A stretch of 42,323 nucleotides of DNA from a virus (IMGVR_UViG_3300021140_000012:1-42323), one strand, 5' to 3'; counted from the stretch's first letter, positions 6,774-12,809 are shown. Numbers and translations are program-made. Notes: generated by a model not told the origin, from the sequence alone.

Positions 6774-6802
6774 TTTACTTTTTTCTTGTTGTGAGCTATG
6801 AT
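6774..6802 (+). promoter_or_regulatory. rightward promoter of the divergent pair
   Basis: TTTACT (6774-6779) and TATGAT (6797-6802) are 17 bp apart and serve the CobT-like gene. The -35 is in the other arm of the inverted repeat shared with the leftward promoter. Confidence 0.8.
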
Positions 6803-6831
6803 TATTTCGTAACGTAAATTTGAGGAAGATT

Positions 6832-8976
6832 ATGAACCTTACAGAATCCAAATCCAACCTTGCTCGCTTGATGTCTGAAGAGAACCTACTTGTTGAGCAG
6901 AGGTCTGGCGTTAGAAGCGCGTTTTTTGATACCAAAAATAGACTTCTTGTTGTGCCTAAGTTTAAGGATGACCTGTCTACAGACTGCCTTGACCTGATGT
7001 TGTCGCATGAGGTTGGTCATAGTATCAATTCGCCTGTTGATTGGGTTGAAATTTGTAGAAAAAAATCTTTAAATCATACAATCGTTAATGTTGTAGAAGA
7101 TAGTCGTATTGAAAGGTTGGTTAAACGGAAATATCCTGGTTTGCGTTCAATTTATTATCGTGCATATAAAGAATTATCCAATTCTGATTTCTTTGGTTTG
7201 TCTAAAGTAGACGACTTGTCTTCGCTCAATTTGATTGATAAAATCAACCTTTACTGTAAAATTGGATTCCTTTCTTTTATCGAATTCAACGATGAAGAAA
7301 AAGTCCTTCTGAATAAAGTAGAAACTACAGAAACCTTTGAAGAAACTATTAATGTTTCTTTGGAAATTCAAAATTATATTAAAGAACAATTAGAAAAAAG
7401 ATATGAAGAAGAATCAGACGGTTTGGGTGAAAACAAACCTTCTTATGGTGATTATGAACCTTTTGATTCCATAACTAACAATATCGCCCCGCTATCTGGA
7501 GAAACAGAAGAGGGTGAACAAGACTCAGAATCTAGTGATTCTGGAAACTATAATAGCACATTACCTAATTCTATTGGTGGTGATGAATTAGGCTCTTTGG
7601 AAGAATTTATTCAGAGTAACCTAAAATCATTTACTCAAGAAGAAGCAGAAATTAGAAAAGAGGAATTATATTCTGAATCTAGTAAAGATTCTGTATATGT
7701 AGATATTCCTGATATTAAAATATCAGAATATGTAGAAGATTATAAAGTCTTGTATAAAAAACTTTCTAATTATTTCTCTACAGCTTATTATAGCGACTGG
7801 TATAATAGAAAACAAATGCCGTTTGTATTAGATCAAACGGCGTATAATAAGTTTAAAGTTGAAAATTCTACTGTAGTGTCTTATTTGATTAAAGAATTTA
7901 ATCTTAAAAAGAACGCCAAAGGCAGAAAGAAAGCAAAAGTATCCAAAACAGGAGATATTCATCTTAATAAATTGTATTCATATAAGATTTCAGAAGATAT
8001 CTTTAAACGGTCTACTTCAATTCCAAAGTCTCAAAGTCACGGACTTGTATTCTTTTTGGATTGGTCTGGTTCAATGGTTGATTGGATGAAAGATACCATT
8101 AAGCAATTGCTGACTATGCTTATATTTTGTAGAAAACAAAATATTCCATTTGAAGTGTATGCGTTTTCTACTAATTATCCAAATAGGAATAAAAAATTCA
8201 AAGAAAAAGAACTGATTTTGCAACCAGTAATGTTGTATAATGTATTTTCTTCCAGAATGTCTAATTCAGAATTTGTATATGCTAGTAATTGTCTTTTGAA
8301 TTTTGATGGATACAGTTTTGGTCATTATGAAGGTGCGCATGGTCCAAAGGTATATCCTCCAGAATGGTTTAGTCTTGGTAATACTCCATTGAATCATTCT
8401 ATTTTTCTATCAAAGAAAGTTGTTGAAGAGTTCCAAACTAGGACTAAAGTACAGATTGTAAATAGTATTTACCTTACAGATGGCGAATCTCATGGTATTT
8501 GTTTTTATGTTAATCAGAATGGATATGCTCGCAATTATACAATAGAAACAGAATTTTTAAATATCTATTTTAGAGACAAACAAACTAAAGAAACCTTGTT
8601 GATTAAACCGAGAAACAGAATTCAAGAAACTAATGCTTGTGTTAAGTTTACAAAACAAATTTCTAACTTTAGAATGTTTGCCTTTAGGTTAGCAAGCGCC
8701 AAAGAACTAAAACGTAATGTTTATTCTTATTTTGGTTTTGGTGCAGATGGAGCATCAAAAGTTAGGGAATTTAATAGAGATAATTGTATTGAAGTTCCGT
8801 CTGAGTTTGATAAATTCTATTTTGTTAAGGGTAATCTATTGAATAAAGAAGAATCATTATCAGATGGTTTTGATAGTAAAACTGTTACAACTATGTCAAA
8901 AGAGTTTCATAAAGTTATGAGTAATAGAGTGAATACCAGAATATTCCTGAAAAAATTCATTGACTTCATTTCTTGA
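6832..8976 (+). CDS. CobT-like protein with HEVGH motif and VWA domain
   Basis: This 714-residue protein is the likely partner of the MoxR/CobS-like ATPase encoded divergently. Near residue 60 is LMLSHEVGHS, a HExxH zinc-protease-like helix, followed by NVVEDSRIERLVKRKYPGL, where the ED could supply a third ligand. An acidic, serine-rich middle (about 195-260) links to a VWA domain that begins VFFLDWSGSM (about 406-415), a full MIDAS DxSxS motif, with IYLTDGESHG later. The ATG at 6832 is chosen because GAGGAAG lies just ahead. AAA+/VWA pairs remodel target proteins or insert metals. No cobalamin function is implied. Confidence 0.85.
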   Translation: MNLTESKSNLARLMSEENLLVEQRSGVRSAFFDTKNRLLVVPKFKDDLSTDCLDLMLSHEVGHSINSPVDWVEICRKKSLNHTIVNVVEDSRIERLVKRKYPGLRSIYYRAYKELSNSDFFGLSKVDDLSSLNLIDKINLYCKIGFLSFIEFNDEEKVLLNKVETTETFEETINVSLEIQNYIKEQLEKRYEEESDGLGENKPSYGDYEPFDSITNNIAPLSGETEEGEQDSESSDSGNYNSTLPNSIGGDELGSLEEFIQSNLKSFTQEEAEIRKEELYSESSKDSVYVDIPDIKISEYVEDYKVLYKKLSNYFSTAYYSDWYNRKQMPFVLDQTAYNKFKVENSTVVSYLIKEFNLKKNAKGRKKAKVSKTGDIHLNKLYSYKISEDIFKRSTSIPKSQSHGLVFFLDWSGSMVDWMKDTIKQLLTMLIFCRKQNIPFEVYAFSTNYPNRNKKFKEKELILQPVMLYNVFSSRMSNSEFVYASNCLLNFDGYSFGHYEGAHGPKVYPPEWFSLGNTPLNHSIFLSKKVVEEFQTRTKVQIVNSIYLTDGESHGICFYVNQNGYARNYTIETEFLNIYFRDKQTKETLLIKPRNRIQETNACVKFTKQISNFRMFAFRLASAKELKRNVYSYFGFGADGASKVREFNRDNCIEVPSEFDKFYFVKGNLLNKEESLSDGFDSKTVTTMSKEFHKVMSNRVNTRIFLKKFIDFIS

Positions 8977-8984
8977 GGATAATT

Positions 8985-9068
8985 ATGAATCAAATTGTTA
9001 TTGAAAAGTCCTTTTTTGTTTTATATATAATTATTTTGGGGGTGTATTATTTTTGCGTTCGACATTGA
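8985..9068 (+). CDS. 27-codon membrane peptide, leader of the exonuclease gene
   Basis: ATG at 8985 follows TTGAGGAT, a good ribosome-binding site. It encodes MNQIVIEKSFFVLYIIILGVYY and a few more residues, mostly hydrophobic. It ends inside the first codons of the DexA-like frame, which is one base ahead (+1). Either it is a real tiny membrane peptide, a leader that couples translation, or the true N-terminus of the exonuclease reached by a +1 shift near TATTTTTGCG (9047-9056). Confidence 0.45.
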   Translation: MNQIVIEKSFFVLYIIILGVYYFCVRH

Positions 9069-9621
9069 AACTTTGGATACCAGAGAAACTGCCGTAGTAT
9101 TATCTGCGGCAATACTTTGGTTTGATGAAACCGAGAAATATTCTTATGAAGACCTGGTAGAAAATACTTTGCTTGTAAAGTTTGACGTCAAAGAACAAAT
9201 TCAGAAATATAAAAGAACAGTATCCAAAGATACCATGGATTGGTGGAATACCAAAGTTCCAAAATTGACTAGAGATATTTCATTCAAACCTTCTGATTCT
9301 GATTTGTCTGCTAAAGAAGGGATAGATGTTCTTAAATCCTACATAAAAGATAAAACAAACAATTCTGAAAGTGTTGTTTTTATCAGAGGTTCTTTTGACC
9401 AATACATTAGCGATCACCTTTGTAAATATTCTTTAAAAGAGGAACCTTTGTTTAGGTATTCTTCTTGGCGGGACTTTAGGACTGCAATAGATATTCTTAA
9501 AGAAACTTCTCGAGGAGGATATTGTAAAATTCCAGGGTTTGATTTTGAAAATCTCGTTTGGAAACATAACCCTAAACATGACGTTGCTTCGGACGTTTAT
9601 ATGCTTCTTTATGGAGAGTAG
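9049..9621 (+). CDS. dexA: DexA-like 3'-5' DNA exonuclease (DEDD family), start unclear
   Basis: The frame is open from 9031 and reads FAFDIETLDTRETAVVLS, where DIE is exonuclease motif I. It continues with TMDWWNTKVP, RGSFDQYISDHL (motif II), WRDFRTAIDIL and KHDVASDVYMLLYG (motif III), in the same order as T4 exonuclease A. It degrades DNA from the 3' end. No ATG, GTG or TTG lies ahead of motif I; ATT at 9046 or 9049 follows GGGGGTGT, so an AUU start is possible, as is frameshifting from the upstream peptide or a sequencing error. About 190 residues from the ATT, a little shorter than T4 DexA. Confidence 0.82.
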   Translation: MFAFDIETLDTRETAVVLSAAILWFDETEKYSYEDLVENTLLVKFDVKEQIQKYKRTVSKDTMDWWNTKVPKLTRDISFKPSDSDLSAKEGIDVLKSYIKDKTNNSESVVFIRGSFDQYISDHLCKYSLKEEPLFRYSSWRDFRTAIDILKETSRGGYCKIPGFDFENLVWKHNPKHDVASDVYMLLYGE

Positions 9622-9623
9622 GT

Positions 9624-9809
9624 ATGAAAGATAAATTCCTCGTAAGGTTTTACATTCTCTTGATTATTACATTTTTTATTTTTTATTATTTCGGAGAAGA
9701 AAGGACGAGAAAGTTTGAGCGCGAGGGATTTGTTGTTTGTAATACAAAAGGGAGAGATATTTGGGTGAAGAATTGCGATCATAAATCTGGTTGGACTTTA
9801 CTTTTTTAA
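9624..9809 (+). CDS. small membrane-anchored protein, 61 aa
   Basis: A basic start (MKDKFLVRF) leads into one hydrophobic helix (about 9-24), then a soluble tail EERTRKFEREGFVVCNTKGRDIWVKNCDH with two cysteines that may pair. It probably sits in the inner membrane with the tail outside. The ATG is preceded by GGAGAGTAGGT. Its end overlaps the -35 box of the next promoter, as with many genes in this window. No family is recognised. Confidence 0.65.
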   Translation: MKDKFLVRFYILLIITFFIFYYFGEERTRKFEREGFVVCNTKGRDIWVKNCDHKSGWTLLF

Positions 9810-9825
9810 TTTTCAACGGTAGAAT
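9797..9825 (+). promoter_or_regulatory. sigma70-type promoter
   Basis: TTTACT (9797-9802) and TAGAAT (9820-9825) are 17 bp apart. The stop codon of the gene upstream lies just inside the promoter. Confidence 0.75.
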
Positions 9826-9854
9826 ATAATTCTAATCAACGATAAGAGGATGTT

Positions 9855-10163
9855 ATGTGTAAGTTTATTGTTCTTCATGGTCAAAATTCCACTCCCGGTA
9901 CTAGTGGTACACGATATGAAATTTTCGATATAGTAACCTTTAATCCAAAGAAGGATATTCAAACCCAAATGCGAAAATATGCTTATCGTAAGTTCTATGA
10001 GGGTGGTAAGAAAGCGAGTAGGTTGAGAACAGAAATTTTCTGCCGCCGTAGAAATATCATTTTAAACAACGGATCTCTTTTTGCAGAAAAGGTAAAGATT
10101 TTCGACGACGAAATTACCAACAAATATTACGCCTTTATTCCTAAGGAATGTTTTGATTTTTGA
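9855..10163 (+). CDS. hypothetical protein, 102 aa, basic
   Basis: It begins MCKFIVLHGQNSTPGTSGTRYEIFDIVTF and has a basic middle (MRKYAYRKFYEGGKKASRLRTEIFCRRR). The first half looks like beta strands and the middle like a helix. Its charge fits nucleic-acid binding, but no motif proves it. It is the first gene behind the promoter at 9797-9825, with AGAGGATGTT ahead of the ATG. Confidence 0.65.
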   Translation: MCKFIVLHGQNSTPGTSGTRYEIFDIVTFNPKKDIQTQMRKYAYRKFYEGGKKASRLRTEIFCRRRNIILNNGSLFAEKVKIFDDEITNKYYAFIPKECFDF

Positions 10164-10171
10164 GAATTGTT

Positions 10172-10315
10172 ATGTGGTTTCTAATTTTTTTCGTTTGTAT
10201 TTTTGTAGCAATTAACTCTGGCGAAATTAGAGAGGAAATTGGTACTTTTGTTTGGGGTCAGTGGCTTGTTATTGGCGGTTTATTGTTTTATATGGTGTTA
10301 TCTTGGTTACTTTAA
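10172..10315 (+). CDS. small membrane protein, 47 aa, two helices
   Basis: It reads MWFLIFFVCIFVAINSGEI, a short charged loop, then WLVIGGLLFYMVLSWLL. Both ends are hydrophobic, so it should cross the membrane twice as a hairpin. It starts 8 bases after the gene upstream. No family is recognised. Confidence 0.5.
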   Translation: MWFLIFFVCIFVAINSGEIREEIGTFVWGQWLVIGGLLFYMVLSWLL

Positions 10316-10401
10316 TCCAATTTGGCATAGCGATATATGTAATTGCTTTGATACTTGCTTGCGTTTTTATTCATTCTGCAATGAAAGATAGGGATTTATA
10401 G
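10303..10401 (+). CDS. possible very small membrane peptide, 32 aa
   Basis: A TTG start at 10303 overlaps the end of the gene upstream. The frame reads VTLIQFGIAIYVIALILACVFIHSAMKDRDL with one hydrophobic helix and a charged tail. Composition and overlap are like its neighbours, but the rare start makes it uncertain. Confidence 0.3.
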   Translation: MVTLIQFGIAIYVIALILACVFIHSAMKDRDL

Positions 10402-10410
10402 GAGAGTATT

Positions 10411-10779
10411 ATGACAGTTTATCTTGAAGATTTTAAAGAAATTGTAACTAATATTGAAAATTATCACAAGGAATCAGAAAAATATCTGTCTTCTTTAAGA
10501 GAAGTCGATACTTCTTTGTGCGAGTTTATAAACGAAAATAAGTATACCGATTCTCTTTATTTCCAAAACCAATTCCTCCTGACCAAACTTCTTGGAGAAG
10601 ATTTATACGGATGGCTCACTTGGTATTTGTACGAGCTTCCTTGTTTTTTTAATGATGGTAGTGTTCCGAATTGTTCAGTAGATGGTGTTGAATATAATGT
10701 AACAGATTTACAATCTTTTATGGATTTTGCTCAACATGGATTAAAACTTCCAATGAAACCTAAACATGAGAATGAGTGA
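10411..10779 (+). CDS. hypothetical protein, 122 aa, acidic
   Basis: The protein is acidic and mostly helical at the N-terminus (MTVYLEDFKEIVTNIENYHKESEKYLSSL), with an aromatic stretch LYGWLTWYLYELPCFFND in the middle. I recognise no family. AGGAGAG lies ahead of the ATG. It overlaps the next small gene by 8 bases, so they are translated as a coupled pair. Confidence 0.65.
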   Translation: MTVYLEDFKEIVTNIENYHKESEKYLSSLREVDTSLCEFINENKYTDSLYFQNQFLLTKLLGEDLYGWLTWYLYELPCFFNDGSVPNCSVDGVEYNVTDLQSFMDFAQHGLKLPMKPKHENE

Positions 10780-10876
10780 TTACGAATTCTATGGGCATTT
10801 ATTTGATGCTATTATAGAATTGATATATAGAATCGTAATCATTGCAGCTTGTGTTAAATTTATATTCTTCACATGA
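10772..10876 (+). CDS. small membrane peptide, 34 aa
   Basis: It begins MSDYEFYGHLFDAIIELIYRIVIIAACVKFIFF. The N-terminal half is acidic and the rest hydrophobic. Start and stop both overlap neighbouring genes (8 bases upstream, ATGA downstream), which argues for a real, translationally coupled gene. Confidence 0.45.
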   Translation: MSDYEFYGHLFDAIIELIYRIVIIAACVKFIFFT

Positions 10877-11082
10877 AAAAGTATTATGTTTTGACTCCTA
10901 TGAACGACGTTGAATATATTGGAGAATTTCAAGAATTCAAAGATGCATGGGATTTTCTGGAGTATTCTTCTAATATAAGGTATGTCTGGTTAGTTTCAGA
11001 GAATTCTATAAATAAATTACATACATTGTTTGGTAATATATTGGAAAATAATAATGATAGGATACAAGAATCTTTCGGATAA
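10873..11082 (+). CDS. hypothetical protein, 69 aa
   Basis: It starts MKKYYVLTPMNDVEYIGEFQEFKDAWDFLE. The strand-strand-helix layout resembles other small early phage proteins of this window in which a short aromatic strand leads into an acidic helix. It is coupled to both neighbours by overlap. No function is known. Confidence 0.55.
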   Translation: MKKYYVLTPMNDVEYIGEFQEFKDAWDFLEYSSNIRYVWLVSENSINKLHTLFGNILENNNDRIQESFG

Positions 11083-11200
11083 AGAACTTAGGCAATTATT
11101 AGAAAGTACTGCGCTTGAGGAATACGAGAAGTTGGATATATTAAACGAACTGATTCAAAGAGGAACAGTAGAATTTGTAAGAGAAGAATGGATTCATTAA
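11054..11200 (+). CDS. hypothetical protein, 48 aa, helical
   Basis: It begins MIGYKNLSDKELRQLLESTALEEYEKLDILNELIQRGTVEF. Two acidic helices look like a small interaction domain. It overlaps the end of the gene upstream in another frame by 29 bases. Its stop is at the start of the structured RNA at 11205, so the RNA could be the 3' part of the same transcript. Confidence 0.5.
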   Translation: MIGYKNLSDKELRQLLESTALEEYEKLDILNELIQRGTVEFVREEWIH

Positions 11201-11203
11201 GAT
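11175..11203 (+). promoter_or_regulatory. possible promoter for the structured RNA
   Basis: TTGTAA (11175-11180) and TAAGAT (11198-11203) are 17 bp apart and place transcription start at about 11210. It is inside the end of a gene and is only a weak match. Confidence 0.35.
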
Positions 11204-11204
11204 T

Positions 11205-11393
11205 ATTGGAGTGTGAGGGAAAGAAACCGCAAACCCTAATCGTCAAGGGGAAATGCCATCCTATCAAAAGATTCGCTTAGAATTCTTGTCGTTGCGGAGC
11301 AAGATTAAATCGGAGGATAGGAGATCAATATTGATCTTAAACACGAGACGATACTCCAACCCAAATTCACCAATAATGGTGATGTTTTGTTAA
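11205..11393 (+). ncRNA. structured RNA of unknown family
   Basis: No coding frame fits 11201-11413. The ends pair in a 9-bp helix (11206-11214 with 11351-11359). A second helix ATCGTC/GACGAT (11239-11244 with 11347-11352) competes with its inner two pairs and can stack on the rest. Between the 5' strands lies a hairpin AGGG/CCCT whose loop CCGCAA (11227-11232) can pair with TTGCGG (11293-11298), a pseudoknot. TCCTATC (11259-11265) pairs with GATAGGA (11316-11322), and a palindrome AGATCAATATTGATCT follows. A short hairpin TCACCA/TGGTGA and TGTTTTGTT at about 11367-11393 may end it. The family is not recognised; it may be a stable phage RNA acting beside tmRNA. Confidence 0.55.
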
Positions 11394-11413
11394 GCTGTAA
11401 ATGAGGTAATATT

Positions 11414-11623
11414 ATGAAGTTTGTAATTCTAATGCTAAGTATGGGTATGTTTGTAGGTTGTGCAGCAAAGGCAACTACTCCTTCGGTTCAAGAGCAACTC
11501 ACAGATCATATGCGTGCGGTTGAAGCGGATCATACTGCAATGGCTGAAAAGAATGCGACTCAAGATGCTCGCCTGAGCGAACTTGAAGCAAAAGTTGATA
11601 GAGCCTTCCGAAAAGGTAATTGA
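11414..11623 (+). CDS. Lpp/OprI-like small outer-membrane lipoprotein
   Basis: This 69-residue protein has a leader MKFVILMLSMGMFVGC with a lipobox FVGC (Cys16), then a mature part that is a single charged helix: DHMRAVEADHTAMAEKNATQDARLSELEAKVDRAFRKGN. This is the layout of Lpp/OprI-type lipoproteins, which form coiled-coil trimers in the outer membrane. GAGGTAAT lies ahead of the ATG. In a phage it could alter the host envelope, block superinfection or act as a spanin-like part. The last is inference. It lies between the unknown RNA and the tmRNA. Confidence 0.7.
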   Translation: MKFVILMLSMGMFVGCAAKATTPSVQEQLTDHMRAVEADHTAMAEKNATQDARLSELEAKVDRAFRKGN

Positions 11624-11631
11624 TATAAATA
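11624..11631 (+). promoter_or_regulatory. T4-type late promoter box ahead of the tmRNA
   Basis: TATAAATA overlaps the end of the lipoprotein gene region and lies 39 bases ahead of the 36-residue membrane gene and about 150 ahead of the tmRNA acceptor piece. If active, tmRNA would be a late product. Confidence 0.45.
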
Positions 11632-11662
11632 GTTTAATATAAACTATTGCGGGGACTCAATT

Positions 11663-11773
11663 ATGCTAGAAGATTTAACAAAAAATGTATTATTAACTAT
11701 TCTTTTGATATTTTTTCTTGGTATGATTGGGTCCGTCGCATATTTGTTTGGTTTAATTGTTGAAAGTTTATAA
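11663..11773 (+). CDS. small membrane protein, 36 aa
   Basis: It reads MLEDLTKNVLLTILLIFFLGMIGSVAYLFGLIVESL: a short acidic start and one or two hydrophobic segments. It ends at 11773, just before the tmRNA acceptor piece, so the tmRNA is probably cut from the same transcript. No family is recognised. Confidence 0.5.
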   Translation: MLEDLTKNVLLTILLIFFLGMIGSVAYLFGLIVESL

Positions 11774-11835
11774 CAGCGTAAACATATAAACGAAAGTTAT
11801 TGCGGACGCGGGTGCGATTCCCGCCTTCTCCACCA

Positions 11836-11934
11836 AAAGCATACTAGGAAGGTTACTATAACCGAGAAAGCGAACGATATAATAACTGATCAAGTTTATA
11901 TCTAGTAAGAGCTAATGAATAGTATGCTTTTGAT
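11836..11934 (+). other. tmRNA intervening segment removed in processing
   Basis: It joins the CCA end of the acceptor piece to the 5' GGGG of the coding piece. Its ends form a perfect 11-bp inverted repeat (11835-11845 with 11921-11931), which extends the acceptor stem and would hold both cut sites together. RNase P would cut at 11935; the cut after CCA is likely by a host endonuclease. Confidence 0.85.
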
Positions 11935-12039
11935 GGGGAAGATCAGTTTCGACGTGGTAGTAAATAGTTTATATGCGCTCGGCAATACTGAAGTCGTTAG
12001 GATTGGGATATCCCGGTCAAAGAAGTAAATACAATAATT

Positions 12040-12072
12040 GCAAATGATTCAAAATTTGCCCTAGCCGCTTGA
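12040..12072 (+). other. tmRNA tag reading frame ANDSKFALAA
   Basis: The resume codon GCA at 12040 starts A-N-D-S-K-F-A-L-A-A and ends with TGA (12070-12072). It matches the common bacterial pattern ANDxxxALAA, whose LAA end is seen by ClpXP. Confidence 0.95.
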
Positions 12073-12087
12073 GTTAGGTGAGGTTCA

Positions 12088-12124
12088 GGAGGGATTCCTT
12101 ATTACCAAATATCCCTCCTTTTTT
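12088..12124 (+). terminator. rho-independent terminator of the tmRNA
   Basis: An 8-bp stem GGAGGGAT/ATCCCTCC (12088-12095, 12111-12118) is followed by six T's. Confidence 0.92.
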
Positions 12125-12136
12125 ACGTGTGAATAT

Positions 12137-12310
12137 ATGAAATCCTTTGAAAAAGAAGAAATGATAATTCTTACGGAATGTCTGCTCAAGCAAATAACTC
12201 AAGTTCTTGATTCCCGTGGAACTGTTATTAATGGCGAACTTAGATCGAAATTAAGTTACGCAGAATTAAATCTATTTAAAATATCAAAATTACTCAAAAA
12301 TGATAAGTGA
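12137..12310 (+). CDS. hypothetical protein, 57 aa, helical
   Basis: It starts MKSFEKEEMIILTECLLKQITQVLDSRGTV and is all charged helix. It follows the tmRNA terminator and overlaps the HAD gene by 11 bases, so they are translated as a pair. No family is recognised. Confidence 0.5.
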   Translation: MKSFEKEEMIILTECLLKQITQVLDSRGTVINGELRSKLSYAELNLFKISKLLKNDK

Positions 12311-12809
12311 AATTTTTGTTGACCAAGATGGCGTACTTTCTGATTTCAAGAAAAGATACGCTCAACTCTATAAAGCGGACCCGGAAGAAGATTATAATCC
12401 TTCTAATACAAAACGTAAAAAACTTCATAAAAAGCGATTTCATGATTTTATTGAAAACAAACAATTTGCTGTTCTAGAACCTATGCCGGATTTTAAAGAA
12501 GGCTTGGAGTATCTAAAGGGTGTCCATAAACAACACAAGATTCCTATTTGTATTCTTACTTCGACCGCAAAAGAAGAATACATAAAAGAATTGTCAGCAC
12601 AAAAGGGGTTTTGGTTGAAGAAATATAATGTACCATTTCATCCGGTATTCGTTCCAGGAAAAAAGTATAAGCATTATTATTCAAAACCGGGAAGAATTTT
12701 GATAGATGATACCAAATCTACTATTGATAATTGGAACAGTATGGGTGGAATTGGTATTCATCACCTATCCTGGAAAGATACTATTAAAAGAATAAATAGT
12801 TTATTATAA
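12300..12809 (+). CDS. HAD-family phosphatase / 5'(3')-nucleotidase-like
   Basis: This 169-residue protein has HAD motif I FVDQDGVL (Asp8 and Asp10, nucleophile and acid/base), motif II ILTSTAK (about 82-88), a lysine in PGKKYKH, and motif IV ILIDDTKSTIDNW (about 136-148). Length and motifs fit the small phage 5'(3')-deoxyribonucleotidase branch, which dephosphorylates nucleotides, possibly in host DNA breakdown or pool control. It may also act on RNA ends. The start overlaps the gene upstream. Confidence 0.82.
   Translation: MISEIFVDQDGVLSDFKKRYAQLYKADPEEDYNPSNTKRKKLHKKRFHDFIENKQFAVLEPMPDFKEGLEYLKGVHKQHKIPICILTSTAKEEYIKELSAQKGFWLKKYNVPFHPVFVPGKKYKHYYSKPGRILIDDTKSTIDNWNSMGGIGIHHLSWKDTIKRINSLL

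Larger units (their letters stand above)
11774..12087 (+). ncRNA. ssrA: circularly permuted (two-piece) tmRNA
   Basis: tmRNA rescues stalled ribosomes: charged with alanine, it enters the A site, then supplies a short message for a degradation tag. The order here is permuted. First the acceptor piece: P2 strand CATATAAAC (11783-11791), GGAC, T-stem GCGGG/CCCGC (11808-11812, 11820-11824) with loop TGCGATT, acceptor strand CTTCTCC (11825-11831) and ACCA. After a 99-base spacer comes the coding piece: GGGGAAG (11935-11941), which pairs fully with the acceptor strand including the G3-U70 alanine signal, then GATCAGTTTCGACG, P2 strand GTTTATATG (11967-11975) and the tag frame. The 5' end of the acceptor piece is approximate. 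Loop base 55 is G instead of the usual U. Confidence 0.93.

Noticed and set aside
4194-8976. Cobalamin (cobaltochelatase) synthesis function
   Set aside because: No CobN or other pathway gene is present; similarity is to the general MoxR-VWA class.
11205-11393. RNase P RNA candidate
   Set aside because: GGAGCAAG with AAAT recalls a conserved RNase P segment, but the helix order differs and the conserved last segment (an ACAGAA...GGCUUA-like block) is absent.
11801-11835. Ordinary tRNA gene at the T-arm/CCA sequence
   Set aside because: No D or anticodon arm lies upstream; the acceptor strand partner is downstream at 11935 and a tag frame follows, so it is tmRNA.
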